Shown one piece after another: positions 24,962 to 32,073 of a DNA stretch of 32,073 nucleotides. Source of the DNA: Candidatus Puniceispirillum sp. Its GTDB lineage: Bacteria > Electryoneota > RPQS01 > DYHQ01. Numbering within the stretch: position 1 is the stretch's first letter; each line of letters opens with the position of its first letter. The position numbers were made by a program, and so were the translations under genes. The DNA lies in contig DYHQ01000010.1 of the NCBI GenBank assembly GCA_020724065.1, positions 1-32,073 on the forward strand. Direction: 5' to 3'. Below the pieces are notes generated by a model. It did no database searches. It was not told where the DNA came from and saw only the letters and a program-made list of their open reading frames with translations.

Positions 24962-25819
24962 CTACTTCAATCCCTCGGCGCCCGACACGACTTCAAGCAA
25001 TTCCTTCGTGATAGCCGCCTGTCGAGCCTTGTTATAATGCAGTGTCAGAGTATCAATCAATTCAGCGGCATTCTCCGTCGCGTTTTCCATGGCAGTCATG
25101 CGCGCTCCCATTTCGGCGGCATAGGACTCTAGGAGCACTCGCCACAGTTGCACATTGACATACCGAGGAAGAATGGCATTCAGAATTTGCGAAACGGATG
25201 GCTCGTATATAAAATCCGAACGACTCTCGCCGACTTCAAATTCATCCGGCACAATCGGCAGAAGTTGCTCACAAATGACATATTGTTGAACCGCCGATTT
25301 GAATTCATTATACACCAGATAGACTCGATCCATCCCATGCTGTTCATAGCGACCGATGATAATCTCGCCCAGTTTCATTGCATGGCCAAAATTCAACTCG
25401 TTGAAGAAATTGGAGAGAGATGAAAGGATCCGTGCATCACGGCGAGTGAAAAACTCCGTTCCTTTCCTGCCCACCGTGATCAGGAAGAGTTCCGATTGCC
25501 CCTCTTCCTGCATGATCCTCTGCGCCTGCCGAACGATGTTCGTATTGAAGCTGCCGCACAATCCTCGATCTCCCGTGACCACAACGATGCCGACACTGCG
25601 AGCGGGGCGCATGTCGAGCAGAGGATGGAGGCTGCGGTCCGTGCGCGCCGCCAGATCTCGAATCACCTGACGCAGCTTCAGAGAATACGGTCTGGCTTTG
25701 ACGATATTCTCCTGCGCGCGCCGCAAGCGTGCGGCCGCCACCATTTTCATCGCCCGAGTAATCTGCTGTGTGGATTGAACCGAGGCAATGCGGCGCCGGA
25801 TTTGCTTCAGAGATGGCAT
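24962..25819 (-). CDS. atpG: F1Fo ATP synthase subunit gamma
   Basis: Gamma is the rotating central shaft of F1. The 285-residue protein opens with the standard SLKQIRRRIASVQSTQQITRAMKMVAAARLRRAQ and closes with RMTAMENATENAAELIDTLTLHYNKARQAAITKELLEVVSGAEGL, the two long helices that make the coiled coil. ITGDRGLCG appears as VTGDRGLCGSFNTNIVR. A GGGA site precedes the ATG. The gene is separated from atpA by an unrelated gene of 233 residues and from atpD by two genes, although gamma is normally between alpha and beta with no intervening genes. Confidence 0.97.
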   Translation of the reverse strand: MPSLKQIRRRIASVQSTQQITRAMKMVAAARLRRAQENIVKARPYSLKLRQVIRDLAARTDRSLHPLLDMRPARSVGIVVVTGDRGLCGSFNTNIVRQAQRIMQEEGQSELFLITVGRKGTEFFTRRDARILSSLSNFFNELNFGHAMKLGEIIIGRYEQHGMDRVYLVYNEFKSAVQQYVICEQLLPIVPDEFEVGESRSDFIYEPSVSQILNAILPRYVNVQLWRVLLESYAAEMGARMTAMENATENAAELIDTLTLHYNKARQAAITKELLEVVSGAEGLK

Positions 25820-25876
25820 TCCCGCTTCAATCCATGCAGTCCGCTAACATTTCGCTTGCATTTCTTATGGTCATCG

Positions 25877-26578
25877 TCAGGTCGGAATCACCTCGATAGG
25901 GCCAATCTGCAATTCTGCCCCTTGACCATGCAGGGGCTGACCGACGCGCTCAAGAGTCAATAACGCCAAACCCAGATGCATCTGGTCTATTTTCGCAGGA
26001 ACACGGCGCACAGCATAGAAGAGCCTCCTATCCAGCCAGAAACCCATCTTGTCAATACTCCGCTCATATTGAAGCGTGTATCTGTGATGCTCGCCCGGCG
26101 CCAATCTATCCCACGCTTCCGCTATGGCAGCAAAGACTTCCGCTTCGGATGCGCCGACCCGCAGAGCCATCCGCACGCAGAGTGCGCCTGCAAGCGTTCC
26201 GTTGGATACCGCTCCAAAAGCAGTAGCGCTGCGCATATCGCAGAGAAAAAATCCCGCCATCGCATCACGCAACACAAAGGGGTCGTTGTCCTGGCAGCGA
26301 ACTGCAAATTCAACTTCCAAAGTCAGCACCCCACTTTCCGGCACAGCGATGGGCTCTTTGCTGATTACCAAATGTTTGAAATCATCGAAAGGAGAAGCGT
26401 CCGCCTTGCGAGTGAACGGATTGACTCGCAGAATCAGCGTCTTCTCTCCAAAATCCATTTCAGCTCCAGGCTCCTCAAAACGCCAATGGCCTTCCGGCCC
26501 CGGACTCTCGAAAATCGCCCACTTGTCGCTCTGAAGCTCTTCCGCCGACCAATCTTCAAATATCATAGGCAAATCCAC
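25877..26578 (-). CDS. Protein of unknown function between atpA and atpG
   Basis: I do not recognise this 233-residue protein. It has no signal peptide, membrane segment or cysteine motif. It is rich in beta strands (LTLEVEFAVRCQDNDPFVL, HRYTLQYERSIDKMGFWLDRRLFYAVRRV, HLGLALLTLERVGQPLHGQGAELQIGPIEVIP), and could be a lectin/glucanase-like sandwich. It begins with an acidic segment (FEDWSAEELQSDKWAIF). Possible starts are the GTG at 26578 or the ATG at 26566. Gaps to atpA (103 bases) and atpG (57 bases) are larger than between other atp genes, so it may be a later insertion, though it is in the same direction and likely co-transcribed. A role in the ATP synthase is not shown. Confidence 0.7.
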   Translation of the reverse strand: MDLPMIFEDWSAEELQSDKWAIFESPGPEGHWRFEEPGAEMDFGEKTLILRVNPFTRKADASPFDDFKHLVISKEPIAVPESGVLTLEVEFAVRCQDNDPFVLRDAMAGFFLCDMRSATAFGAVSNGTLAGALCVRMALRVGASEAEVFAAIAEAWDRLAPGEHHRYTLQYERSIDKMGFWLDRRLFYAVRRVPAKIDQMHLGLALLTLERVGQPLHGQGAELQIGPIEVIPT

Positions 26579-26681
26579 GGTTTAGAATCGCTATCGTCGT
26601 TTCTATCATGGCGCCATCGTGGGCATGGAGACCCGCGACGGGGAGCCGACCTTCAGGGATAAGACACAAGGACTCTCTTCC

Positions 26682-28193
26682 CTATTCAACAGAGAAAGCG
26701 GCCCGAAAATCCTCAACAAGCTTCTTGAGCTGCGTTTCGAGCTCTTCATCCAACTTCTTCCGATTGGCAATGGTCTTCAGCGTGCTTGCGCCATTCGAAC
26801 GGAAATAGCGCATCATCTCTGTTTCACACCGCTTCACCTGTGCCAATGGAATATGGTCGAAATAACCGTGAGTCGCCGCCCAAAGAATCGCCACTTGCTC
26901 TTCGACAGGCCATGGGGTGTGCTGCTCCTGCTTCAGGATTTCCACCAATCGCTCTCCGCGGGTAAGCTGCGCCTGAGTGGTTTTGTCCAAATCCGAACCG
27001 AACTTGGCAAAGGCAGCGAGTTCCCGATACTGCGCCAAATCCAGACGAAGCGAACCCCCAACTTGCCGCATCGCCCGTATCTGCGCATTTCCCCCGACAC
27101 GCGAAACCGAAATTCCCACATTAATTGCTGGGCGAATCCCCGAATAGAAAAGCTCGCTCTCAAGAAATATCTGGCCGTCTGTGATTGAGATGACATTCGT
27201 CGGAATATAAGCCGCCACATCACCCGCCTGCGTCTCAATAATGGGAAGCGCTGTGAGGCTCCCTCCCCCCAGACTATCCGTCAGTTTGGCCGCCCGCTCC
27301 AAAAGACGCGAATGCAAATAGAAAATATCTCCCGGATAGGCCTCACGCCCCGGCGGACGACGCAAGAGAAGCGAAAGCTGACGATAGGCCCAGGCATGTT
27401 TCGTTAAGTCGTCATAGATACAAAGCGCATGCCGACCATTGTCGCGGAGATGCTCGCCAATAGCGGCACCTGAATAAGGCGCCAAGAATTGAATCGGCGC
27501 AGGTTCGACCGCCGTCGAAGAGACGATAATCGTGTGCTCCATTGCTCCCGCGTCCTCGAGCGTCTTAATCACCTTGGCAATCGTCGAACCCTTCTGGCCA
27601 ATCGCCACATAGATGCAGACCACATCCGAGTTTTTCTGGTTGATTATTGCATCAATGGCGATGGCGGTCTTCCCTGTCTGGCGATCACCAATAATCAGCT
27701 CGCGCTGGCCGCGACCAATGGGAATCATCGCATCAATAGCCTTGAGGCCGGTTTGAAGAGGCTCTTTGACAGGCTGTCGCGTGATCACTCCGGTGGCCTT
27801 GCGCTCGACCGGATTGAATTTCGTTGTATTGATAGGCCCTTTTCCGTCCAGAGGAAATCCCAAAGGATTAATCACGCGCCCAAGGAGTTCATCTCCAACC
27901 GGCACCTCTACAATGCGCCGCGTGCGCTTGACCTCATCGCCCTCTTTAATTAGCGCATCGGAGCCAAAAAGCACGACACCAACATTGTCCTCCTCGAGGT
28001 TCATGACCATGCCAAAAACGCCATTCGGAAACTCCACGAGCTCACTCGCCATGACCTTTTCAAGTCCGTAGACACGCGCGATGCCGTCACCGACATAGAC
28101 GACCTGGCCGATTTCGTCCACGGCCTTTCCGGTACGAAAGCCGGCGATTTGTTCTCGCAGGATGCTGGTAATCTCTTCCGGTCTTATTTCCAT
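26682..28193 (-). CDS. atpA: F1Fo ATP synthase subunit alpha
   Basis: Alpha alternates with beta in the F1 ring and carries the non-catalytic nucleotide sites. The 503-residue protein has Walker A GDRQTGKT (169-176), [40 protein letters not shown], and [10 protein letters not shown] with the arginine finger that reaches the beta site. Length and order are normal. The ATG has GGAG five bases upstream. It follows atpH by 27 bases and is followed by an unrelated gene. Confidence 0.98.
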   Translation of the reverse strand: MEIRPEEITSILREQIAGFRTGKAVDEIGQVVYVGDGIARVYGLEKVMASELVEFPNGVFGMVMNLEEDNVGVVLFGSDALIKEGDEVKRTRRIVEVPVGDELLGRVINPLGFPLDGKGPINTTKFNPVERKATGVITRQPVKEPLQTGLKAIDAMIPIGRGQRELIIGDRQTGKTAIAIDAIINQKNSDVVCIYVAIGQKGSTIAKVIKTLEDAGAMEHTIIVSSTAVEPAPIQFLAPYSGAAIGEHLRDNGRHALCIYDDLTKHAWAYRQLSLLLRRPPGREAYPGDIFYLHSRLLERAAKLTDSLGGGSLTALPIIETQAGDVAAYIPTNVISITDGQIFLESELFYSGIRPAINVGISVSRVGGNAQIRAMRQVGGSLRLDLAQYRELAAFAKFGSDLDKTTQAQLTRGERLVEILKQEQHTPWPVEEQVAILWAATHGYFDHIPLAQVKRCETEMMRYFRSNGASTLKTIANRKKLDEELETQLKKLVEDFRAAFSVE

Positions 28194-28220
28194 CTCAACT
28201 CCGATTAAGCGAATAGGACT

Positions 28221-28760
28221 CTACCCTGCCGCGAGCGTCTGACGCATCTCGAGGAGCTTTCGCCGAAGGGAACCATCTTCAAGCCGATCCGGCCAACGCA
28301 CCTGCATACCACCGAGAAGCGACGCATCTACAAGCCAAGTAATCACGGGCTGCTTCTCCGTGCTCCCTTGAAGATATTCCGTTATCTTTTCCTTGAGGTG
28401 CGAATCCGGCTCAATAGCGGTCGTGACGGTTATCAAAATCTCGCGATGTTGCTCGCGCCACAGCACCTCAAACGCGGCGATGACTTCAGGAAGAATGGCT
28501 ATGCGTCGTTTGGCGAGCAGAACACCCAGAAATTGCTTCGTGACTTCGCTCAGCCGGTCGCCGAAAACAGTCTCCAGAAGCTTCTGTTTTTGAGTCAGTC
28601 CTGCCGTAGGCGCACTGAGAATCTCCCGGAACTCGGGCATCTGAACCTGCAACTCGCCCAAGAGCTTCAATTCAGCCCGAACTCTCTCCAGAGCATCTTG
28701 CTCCGTGGCCACTTTGAGAAGCGAACGCGCGTAGCGTTTGACTAAGGATCCCGAGTGCAT
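28221..28760 (-). CDS. atpH: F1Fo ATP synthase subunit delta
   Basis: Delta joins the top of F1 to the peripheral stalk. The 179-residue protein has the N-terminal helical domain (LVKRYARSLLKVATEQDALERVRAEL) and the C-terminal signature ITVTTAIEPDSHLKEKITEYL followed by WLVDASLLGGMQVRWPDRLEDGSLRRKL, a typical end of the delta family. I set the start at the ATG at 28760, which shares one base with the atpF stop and has GAGGAA upstream. A TTG one codon before is possible. Order F-H-A is the normal one. Confidence 0.95.
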   Translation of the reverse strand: MHSGSLVKRYARSLLKVATEQDALERVRAELKLLGELQVQMPEFREILSAPTAGLTQKQKLLETVFGDRLSEVTKQFLGVLLAKRRIAILPEVIAAFEVLWREQHREILITVTTAIEPDSHLKEKITEYLQGSTEKQPVITWLVDASLLGGMQVRWPDRLEDGSLRRKLLEMRQTLAAG

Positions 28761-29254
28761 CAAACCGTTTCCTCAAGACTATCACGGATCAGCTTCTCAT
28801 GGTCTTCTCGCGTGATGACACGACCTAACAGCCTCGAAGTCGCCTGCGCCGTCAAATCCGCCACATCTTCACGAAGCCGCTTACGCGCGGATTCCTCTTC
28901 ACGAGTAATCTCCGCTTTCGCGCGCTCCAGCATTTGTTGGGCAGCGGCCTTCGTCTGCACGATCTCTTCCGCACGAACCTGCGCGGCCGCCTCTTGTGCC
29001 TCTTGGATAATTCGGGTCGCTTCCTTCTTCGCTCCGGCAACCGTCGCTTCATATTTGCGAAGAAGGTGGCCCGATTCCTCCCGCTCTCGCCGAGCGGTCT
29101 CCAAGTCCCCTTTGATGGAGGCTTCGCGGTCCGCCAAGGCCTTCAAGATCGGCTTCCAGGCGAATTTTGACAAAACCCAGAGGAGAACGAGAAAGAGAAT
29201 AATCGTCCACAGAATTGACCCGGGATCCAAGCGAATGATGTTTTGCAGTCCCAT
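28760..29254 (-). CDS. atpF: F1Fo ATP synthase subunit b
   Basis: Subunit b is the peripheral stalk that holds F1 still against the c ring. The 164-residue protein has one N-terminal membrane segment (ILWTIILFLVLLWVLSKFAWKPILKAL) and a long charged coiled coil to the end, rich in E, A, R and K. Only one b-type gene is present, so a b2 homodimer is expected. Its stop shares one base with the atpH start. The upstream atpE stop lies 35 bases before. Confidence 0.95.
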   Translation of the reverse strand: MGLQNIIRLDPGSILWTIILFLVLLWVLSKFAWKPILKALADREASIKGDLETARREREESGHLLRKYEATVAGAKKEATRIIQEAQEAAAQVRAEEIVQTKAAAQQMLERAKAEITREEESARKRLREDVADLTAQATSRLLGRVITREDHEKLIRDSLEETV

Positions 29255-29289
29255 GGGAGTGCCTCAGATTGTTAGCGCTGAAGGGGCCA

Positions 29290-29517
29290 CTACTTCAGAG
29301 AGATTAAGAGACAAATGACCGCATTGAAAAAAGCCACGCCTTCAATAAGGGCGGCGGAAATCAGCATCGCGGTCTGAATCTTGCCCGATGCTTCCGGTTG
29401 GCGGGCAATGCCTTCCATTGCACTGCCACCGATTCGACCGATTCCAAGCGCCGCCCCGAGAGTCACGAGTCCTGCTCCCAAGCCAGCCCCCATAATGCCC
29501 ATGGCCATTCCTTCCAT
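29290..29517 (-). CDS. atpE: F1Fo ATP synthase subunit c (proton type)
   Basis: Subunit c forms the rotor ring in the membrane. The 75-residue protein is a two-helix hairpin with the loop ARQPEASG (39-45 region) and the ion-binding carboxylate E59 in ALIEGVAFF. Sodium-type rings have a glutamine in the first helix and E-S/T next to the carboxylate. Here the first-helix position is isoleucine and E59 is followed by glycine, so proton coupling is predicted. AGGAG lies six bases upstream of the ATG. The glycine-rich first helix (GAGLGAGLVTLGAALGIG) is typical. Confidence 0.97.
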   Translation of the reverse strand: MEGMAMGIMGAGLGAGLVTLGAALGIGRIGGSAMEGIARQPEASGKIQTAMLISAALIEGVAFFNAVICLLISLK

Positions 29518-29572
29518 ACTGTGCTCCTGTAGAAATGTGCTCTATCAACAGAATAAGATAAATTTCCCTGTC

Positions 29573-30478
29573 TCAATGCGATGGATGCATGCTCATGCCG
29601 ATAAAAACAGCGGAGAGAATTACGAAGATATACGCCTGCAAGAAGGCGACGAAGATCTCGAGGAGAGAAATCGCCAGAGCGCCCGCAATGGAAAGCGGCG
29701 CAATCAGCGGCGTGGCAATCAGACCCAAGAAGGCTGCAATCACCGCATGCCCGCCAAGCATATTGGCGAAGAGTCGCATGGTCAGCGCAAAGGGCTTCAC
29801 AAACAGGCCGATAATCTCAATGGGAAGAATAATCGGCACGACGAAAATGGGAACACCCGGTGGAATGAAGCTCCGCAGGTAGCCAATCGGCCCTTGCCTG
29901 AGGATACCCATCACAATCATAAGCAGAAGTGTCAGCGATGCCAAGCCCGCCGTCACATTGATGTTGGCTGTCGGACTGGCTCCCCACGGAACAAGCCCCA
30001 GTAGATTGCTGAAGAGAATAAAGAAGAAGAGGGTGAGGAAATAGGGCATGAACCGGTGACTTTCCTCTCCCAAATTCGGTCGAACCACTTCATCGCGAAG
30101 AAAAACAACAATCACCTCGAAGAAATTCGCCAAACCATGCGGCACCACTTGCCGCTTCCGATAGGCCGTGGCGATGAGCAGAATCAGCACCACCGCCGCG
30201 ATGAACATCATCAATACATGCTTCGTCACTCGAATCGAATATCCGGCAATGTAGAATTCCGGCAAGGGGATGTGAAAACCGAGAATTTCATAGTCCGGAG
30301 CATCCAGGAGATCATGCTTCAATGTTTCGACGACGGCGCTTTCCCCCCCTCCTTCGTGGCCTGCCGTTCCCGAAGCCATCGCAGGACAGAAGAATGCAGC
30401 GGGACAAAAATACGAAATCAACGCGGACGCAAGAAGCAGGAGATTGGGGCGGGAGCGTCGTGGCGGGATTCGTATCAT
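29573..30478 (-). CDS. atpB: F1Fo ATP synthase subunit a
   Basis: Subunit a provides the two proton half-channels beside the c ring. The 301-residue protein has the essential arginine (R235) in KPFALTMRLFANMLGGHAV, the equivalent of R210 in E. coli, and the usual later helix with LEIFVAFLQAYIFVILSAVFIGMSMHPSH. The first 35 or so residues form a signal-peptide-like hydrophobic stretch after a basic start (LLLLASALISYFCPAAFF), longer than in E. coli; similar N-termini are known in some other phyla. It lies 55 bases before atpE and 25 after the atpI gene. Confidence 0.96.
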   Translation of the reverse strand: MIRIPPRRSRPNLLLLASALISYFCPAAFFCPAMASGTAGHEGGGESAVVETLKHDLLDAPDYEILGFHIPLPEFYIAGYSIRVTKHVLMMFIAAVVLILLIATAYRKRQVVPHGLANFFEVIVVFLRDEVVRPNLGEESHRFMPYFLTLFFFILFSNLLGLVPWGASPTANINVTAGLASLTLLLMIVMGILRQGPIGYLRSFIPPGVPIFVVPIILPIEIIGLFVKPFALTMRLFANMLGGHAVIAAFLGLIATPLIAPLSIAGALAISLLEIFVAFLQAYIFVILSAVFIGMSMHPSH

Positions 30479-30503
30479 TTTGGGAAGGCAGAAAACCTAT
30501 TGT

Positions 30504-30803
30504 CTAACTTGTCGGTTTTGAATAAAGGCGGTGGATACGACGCGTTGCCCACAAGATCTCAATGGCAAGCAAAACCACATAGCTAATCAGAAGAGCCCAC
30601 AAGAAGGGCCTGAGTGGAATCTCGACGAGTCGAATGACTGCCCAAATGCCCGCCATGCCCAGGAGTATTTTTACGCCGAATCCGATTCCCCATGCCTTCA
30701 AGAGCGACGACGGCCCCTGAGGAATCGCTCTGGCCAGAAGCACCCAGGCGGGCAGCGATATGAACGCCGCGAAGAGAATTCCGCCAGCCAGCGGCACAAT
30801 CAC
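30504..30803 (-). CDS. atpI: AtpI-like small membrane protein of the ATP synthase operon
   Basis: The 99-residue protein has four hydrophobic segments (LAGGILFAAFISLPAWVLLA, GIGFGVKILLGMAGIWAVIRL, FLWALLISYVVLLAIEILWA being the clearest), the layout of ATP synthase I proteins, which help assemble the c ring or supply Mg2+. The frame is open further upstream, but the best start is the GTG at 30803, which overlaps the atpZ stop by four bases (GTGA) with a G-rich site before it. It directly precedes atpB. Sequence motifs are weak in this family, so the call rests on topology and place. Confidence 0.7.
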   Translation of the reverse strand: MIVPLAGGILFAAFISLPAWVLLARAIPQGPSSLLKAWGIGFGVKILLGMAGIWAVIRLVEIPLRPFLWALLISYVVLLAIEILWATRRIHRLYSKPTS

Positions 30804-31033
30804 GGTGGCCCCTTTTCTTTTTTTCCGCCATTCTCCAATTCTCTGACCTTGCGCACTAAGTACCAGAAACTTCCCCCAAGTCCCCAAAAAACCCCGACCA
30901 AAGTAAAAAGCGGCTGCGTGTGCCACTTTTGGTCCAGCCACCGCCCGGCAAAGAAACCAAGCAAGACTGCGATCGTGAAGGTGAGGCCGATGTTGACGAA
31001 TACTGTCCAGCGCTCCCCAGAGCGAGCCTTCAT
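30800..31033 (-). CDS. atpZ: AtpZ/AtpI-family small membrane protein
   Basis: The 77-residue protein has two membrane segments separated by the family motif GFFAGRWLDQKWHTQPLFTLVGVFWGLGGSF, in which a GxxxGxxLD turn and a glycine-rich second helix are characteristic. It ends in a charged tail (NGGKKEKG). AtpZ together with AtpI is reported to form a Mg2+/Ca2+ transporter in Bacillus. It starts the ATP synthase part of the operon nine bases after the bactofilin gene and overlaps the atpI-like gene. Confidence 0.85.
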   Translation of the reverse strand: MKARSGERWTVFVNIGLTFTIAVLLGFFAGRWLDQKWHTQPLFTLVGVFWGLGGSFWYLVRKVRELENGGKKEKGPP

Positions 31034-31042
31034 GGGGGAAGC

Positions 31043-31471
31043 TCAGAGCTCGGTCTGAGTCGCCTGTTCCAAAACAGAAGCAATCAGCGACGAGGCGGGC
31101 AGAGTGCTCAGCCTGTCACCCATGTTGCTCCGCCCGCAGAAGACGGCGCCCTCCACAATCACGAGCTTGGCGGCCAGGAGATCTCCATCCAAGCGCCCCG
31201 TGTTCTCAAGAGTAATCCTACCCCGAGCGGTCAGTGTCCCCTTCACACGGCCTGCCACAACGATGTGTTCGGCCTCGATATTGCCTTCGACGCTTCCCGT
31301 TGTTCCAATGGTGACCGTCTCGGGTGAAGAGATTTCGCCAACCACCGCGCCGTCAATGCGGATACTCCCTTTCGTCGTGACGGTGCCTCGAATTTCGGCA
31401 TCGTTGCCCAACAGCGTCGAGATCTCTCCCGTGGAATTGCGCCGGAGCTCATTTCCATTCCGTTTCACCAT
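31043..31471 (-). CDS. Bactofilin (polymer-forming cytoskeletal protein)
   Basis: Bactofilins self-assemble without nucleotides into filaments that shape the envelope. The protein has the beta-helix repeat: GNDAEIRGTVTTKGSIRIDGAVVGEI, TVTIGTTGSVEGNIEAEHIVVAGRVKGTL, ARGRITLENTGRLDGDLLAAKLVIVEGAVFCG, with short disordered ends. I chose the ATG at 31471, preceded by GGAGGA. An ATG at 31507 overlaps the upstream peptidase stop and gives 12 further residues (154 in total). Bactofilin beside an M23 endopeptidase is a known pairing in shape control (for example CcmA-Csd in Helicobacter). Confidence 0.9.
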   Translation of the reverse strand: MVKRNGNELRRNSTGEISTLLGNDAEIRGTVTTKGSIRIDGAVVGEISSPETVTIGTTGSVEGNIEAEHIVVAGRVKGTLTARGRITLENTGRLDGDLLAAKLVIVEGAVFCGRSNMGDRLSTLPASSLIASVLEQATQTEL

Positions 31472-31503
31472 GCGATGTTTTCCTCCAAATATCATAGAGA
31501 TAT

Positions 31504-32073
31504 TCATTCTCCCGCAAGGAAAGTTAATGGGTCAATCGGTTCATCCGCGCGCCATACCTCGTAGTGCAAATGCGGCGCTGAACTTCGGCCTGAGGTCCCC
31601 AAGAGAGCAATGGGCTCACCTTGTTCCACCTGCTGCCTCGCAGAAACAAGCAATGCCTCGTTGTGGCCATACAGGCTGAAATAGCCCGAACGGTGCACCA
31701 AGAAGACGAGATTGCCGTACAGATAAGTCCAATCGGCAAAAATCACAAGTCCTGACGCCGCGGCCACGACCGGCGTTCCCGACCGCGCGGCAATGTCAAC
31801 ACCCAAGTGCTGCCCGCCTATTCGACTACCTCGCTTCTGAAAGGTACGAGTCACATAGCCACGAACTGGGGGATAGGTCGGCAGCTCAGCCGGCGTGAAG
31901 AGGTGTTCTTGCATCCCGCGCAAGAAGGAAGGTTCAATGTTGGCCTCTGTCCAGGATTCCAGGGCGGCACTGCGGTAAGTCGCGCCGATTTGCATTCCCA
32001 GACCCGGCTGACTTGCCGGTTCCGACAGAGTATCGGGAAAACGCGCAAGGAGCGCCCGTCGAAGCTGTCCCTC
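31504..32073 (-). CDS. M23-family (LytM-like) peptidoglycan endopeptidase, C-terminal part
   Basis: The reading frame remains open to the right edge, so the N-terminus is missing. The visible 190 or so residues contain the LytM/M23 domain: GGQHLGVDIAARSGTPVVAAASG (HxxxD zinc ligands), GYFSLYGHNEALLV, QGEPIALLGTSGRSSAPHLHYEVW (HxH with the second zinc and catalytic histidines) and the PIDPLTFL end. All zinc ligands are present, so it should cut cross-bridges in peptidoglycan. Any coiled coil, membrane anchor or signal lies upstream, outside the window. Its stop overlaps the longer of the two possible bactofilin starts (ATGA), which supports joint expression. Confidence 0.9.
   Translation of the reverse strand, partial: EGQLRRALLARFPDTLSEPASQPGLGMQIGATYRSAALESWTEANIEPSFLRGMQEHLFTPAELPTYPPVRGYVTRTFQKRGSRIGGQHLGVDIAARSGTPVVAAASGLVIFADWTYLYGNLVFLVHRSGYFSLYGHNEALLVSARQQVEQGEPIALLGTSGRSSAPHLHYEVWRADEPIDPLTFLAGE

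Overview
The window looks like chromosomal DNA from an uncultured-type, mesophilic, diderm-like bacterium with moderate to slightly high GC. It encodes a meso-diaminopimelate type MurE, lipoprotein and secreted-protein signals, and a standard F-type ATP synthase. I cannot place it in a phylum from sequence alone. The gene mix (a dcw cluster without ftsA, a secreted glycosidase-like protein, a bactofilin-M23 pair beside atp) would fit one of the less studied lineages around the FCB/PVC or Sumerlaeota/Hydrogenedentota groups, but that is a guess.

Region 1 (1-12762, + strand) is a tightly packed division and cell-wall (dcw) cluster: ftsI (3' end only), murE, murF, mraY, murD, ftsW, murG, murC, murB, ftsQ, ftsZ. 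Most neighbours overlap by 4 to 38 bases, so translational coupling is likely. The genes make UDP-MurNAc-pentapeptide, lipid I and lipid II, and supply the septal SEDS polymerase/PBP pair. ddl and ftsA are absent from the visible part. The FtsZ is unusual: its GTP-binding glycine loop and its T7 catalytic loop both carry substitutions at residues that are normally almost invariant. A strong hairpin terminator follows ftsZ.

Region 2 (12763-15988, + strand) is a 466-base non-coding stretch followed by a 919-residue secreted protein. It has a GH20-like N-terminal domain, a probable (beta/alpha) barrel interrupted by a carbohydrate-binding-like beta domain, and a fibronectin-III-like C-terminus.

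Region 3 (16010-21662, - strand) is an arsenic/metalloid operon read from a near-consensus sigma-70 promoter that abuts a 22-bp palindromic operator: acr3, arsR, arsP, a thioredoxin-fold lipoprotein, a small CxxC thioredoxin, a membrane-anchored thioredoxin, ccdA and a second 10-TM exporter of the ArsP_2 type. It joins arsenite efflux, probable organoarsenical efflux and a thiol-redox relay across the membrane. A hairpin terminator ends it, facing the region 2 gene.

Region 4 (21705-32073, - strand) is the F1Fo ATP synthase operon in the order atpZ, atpI, atpB, atpE, atpF, atpH, atpA, atpG, atpD, atpC, preceded by an M23 endopeptidase (cut by the window edge) and a bactofilin. Three non-ATPase genes sit inside the F1 part: an unrecognised 233-residue protein between atpA and atpG, and a NYN-domain nuclease plus a HEAT-repeat protein, overlapping each other, between atpG and atpD. 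The c subunit is of the proton type.

The points I find most worth pursuing are the divergent FtsZ without ftsA, the NYN-HEAT pair and the unknown gene within the atp operon, and the thioredoxin-rich ars operon with its clear promoter-operator.
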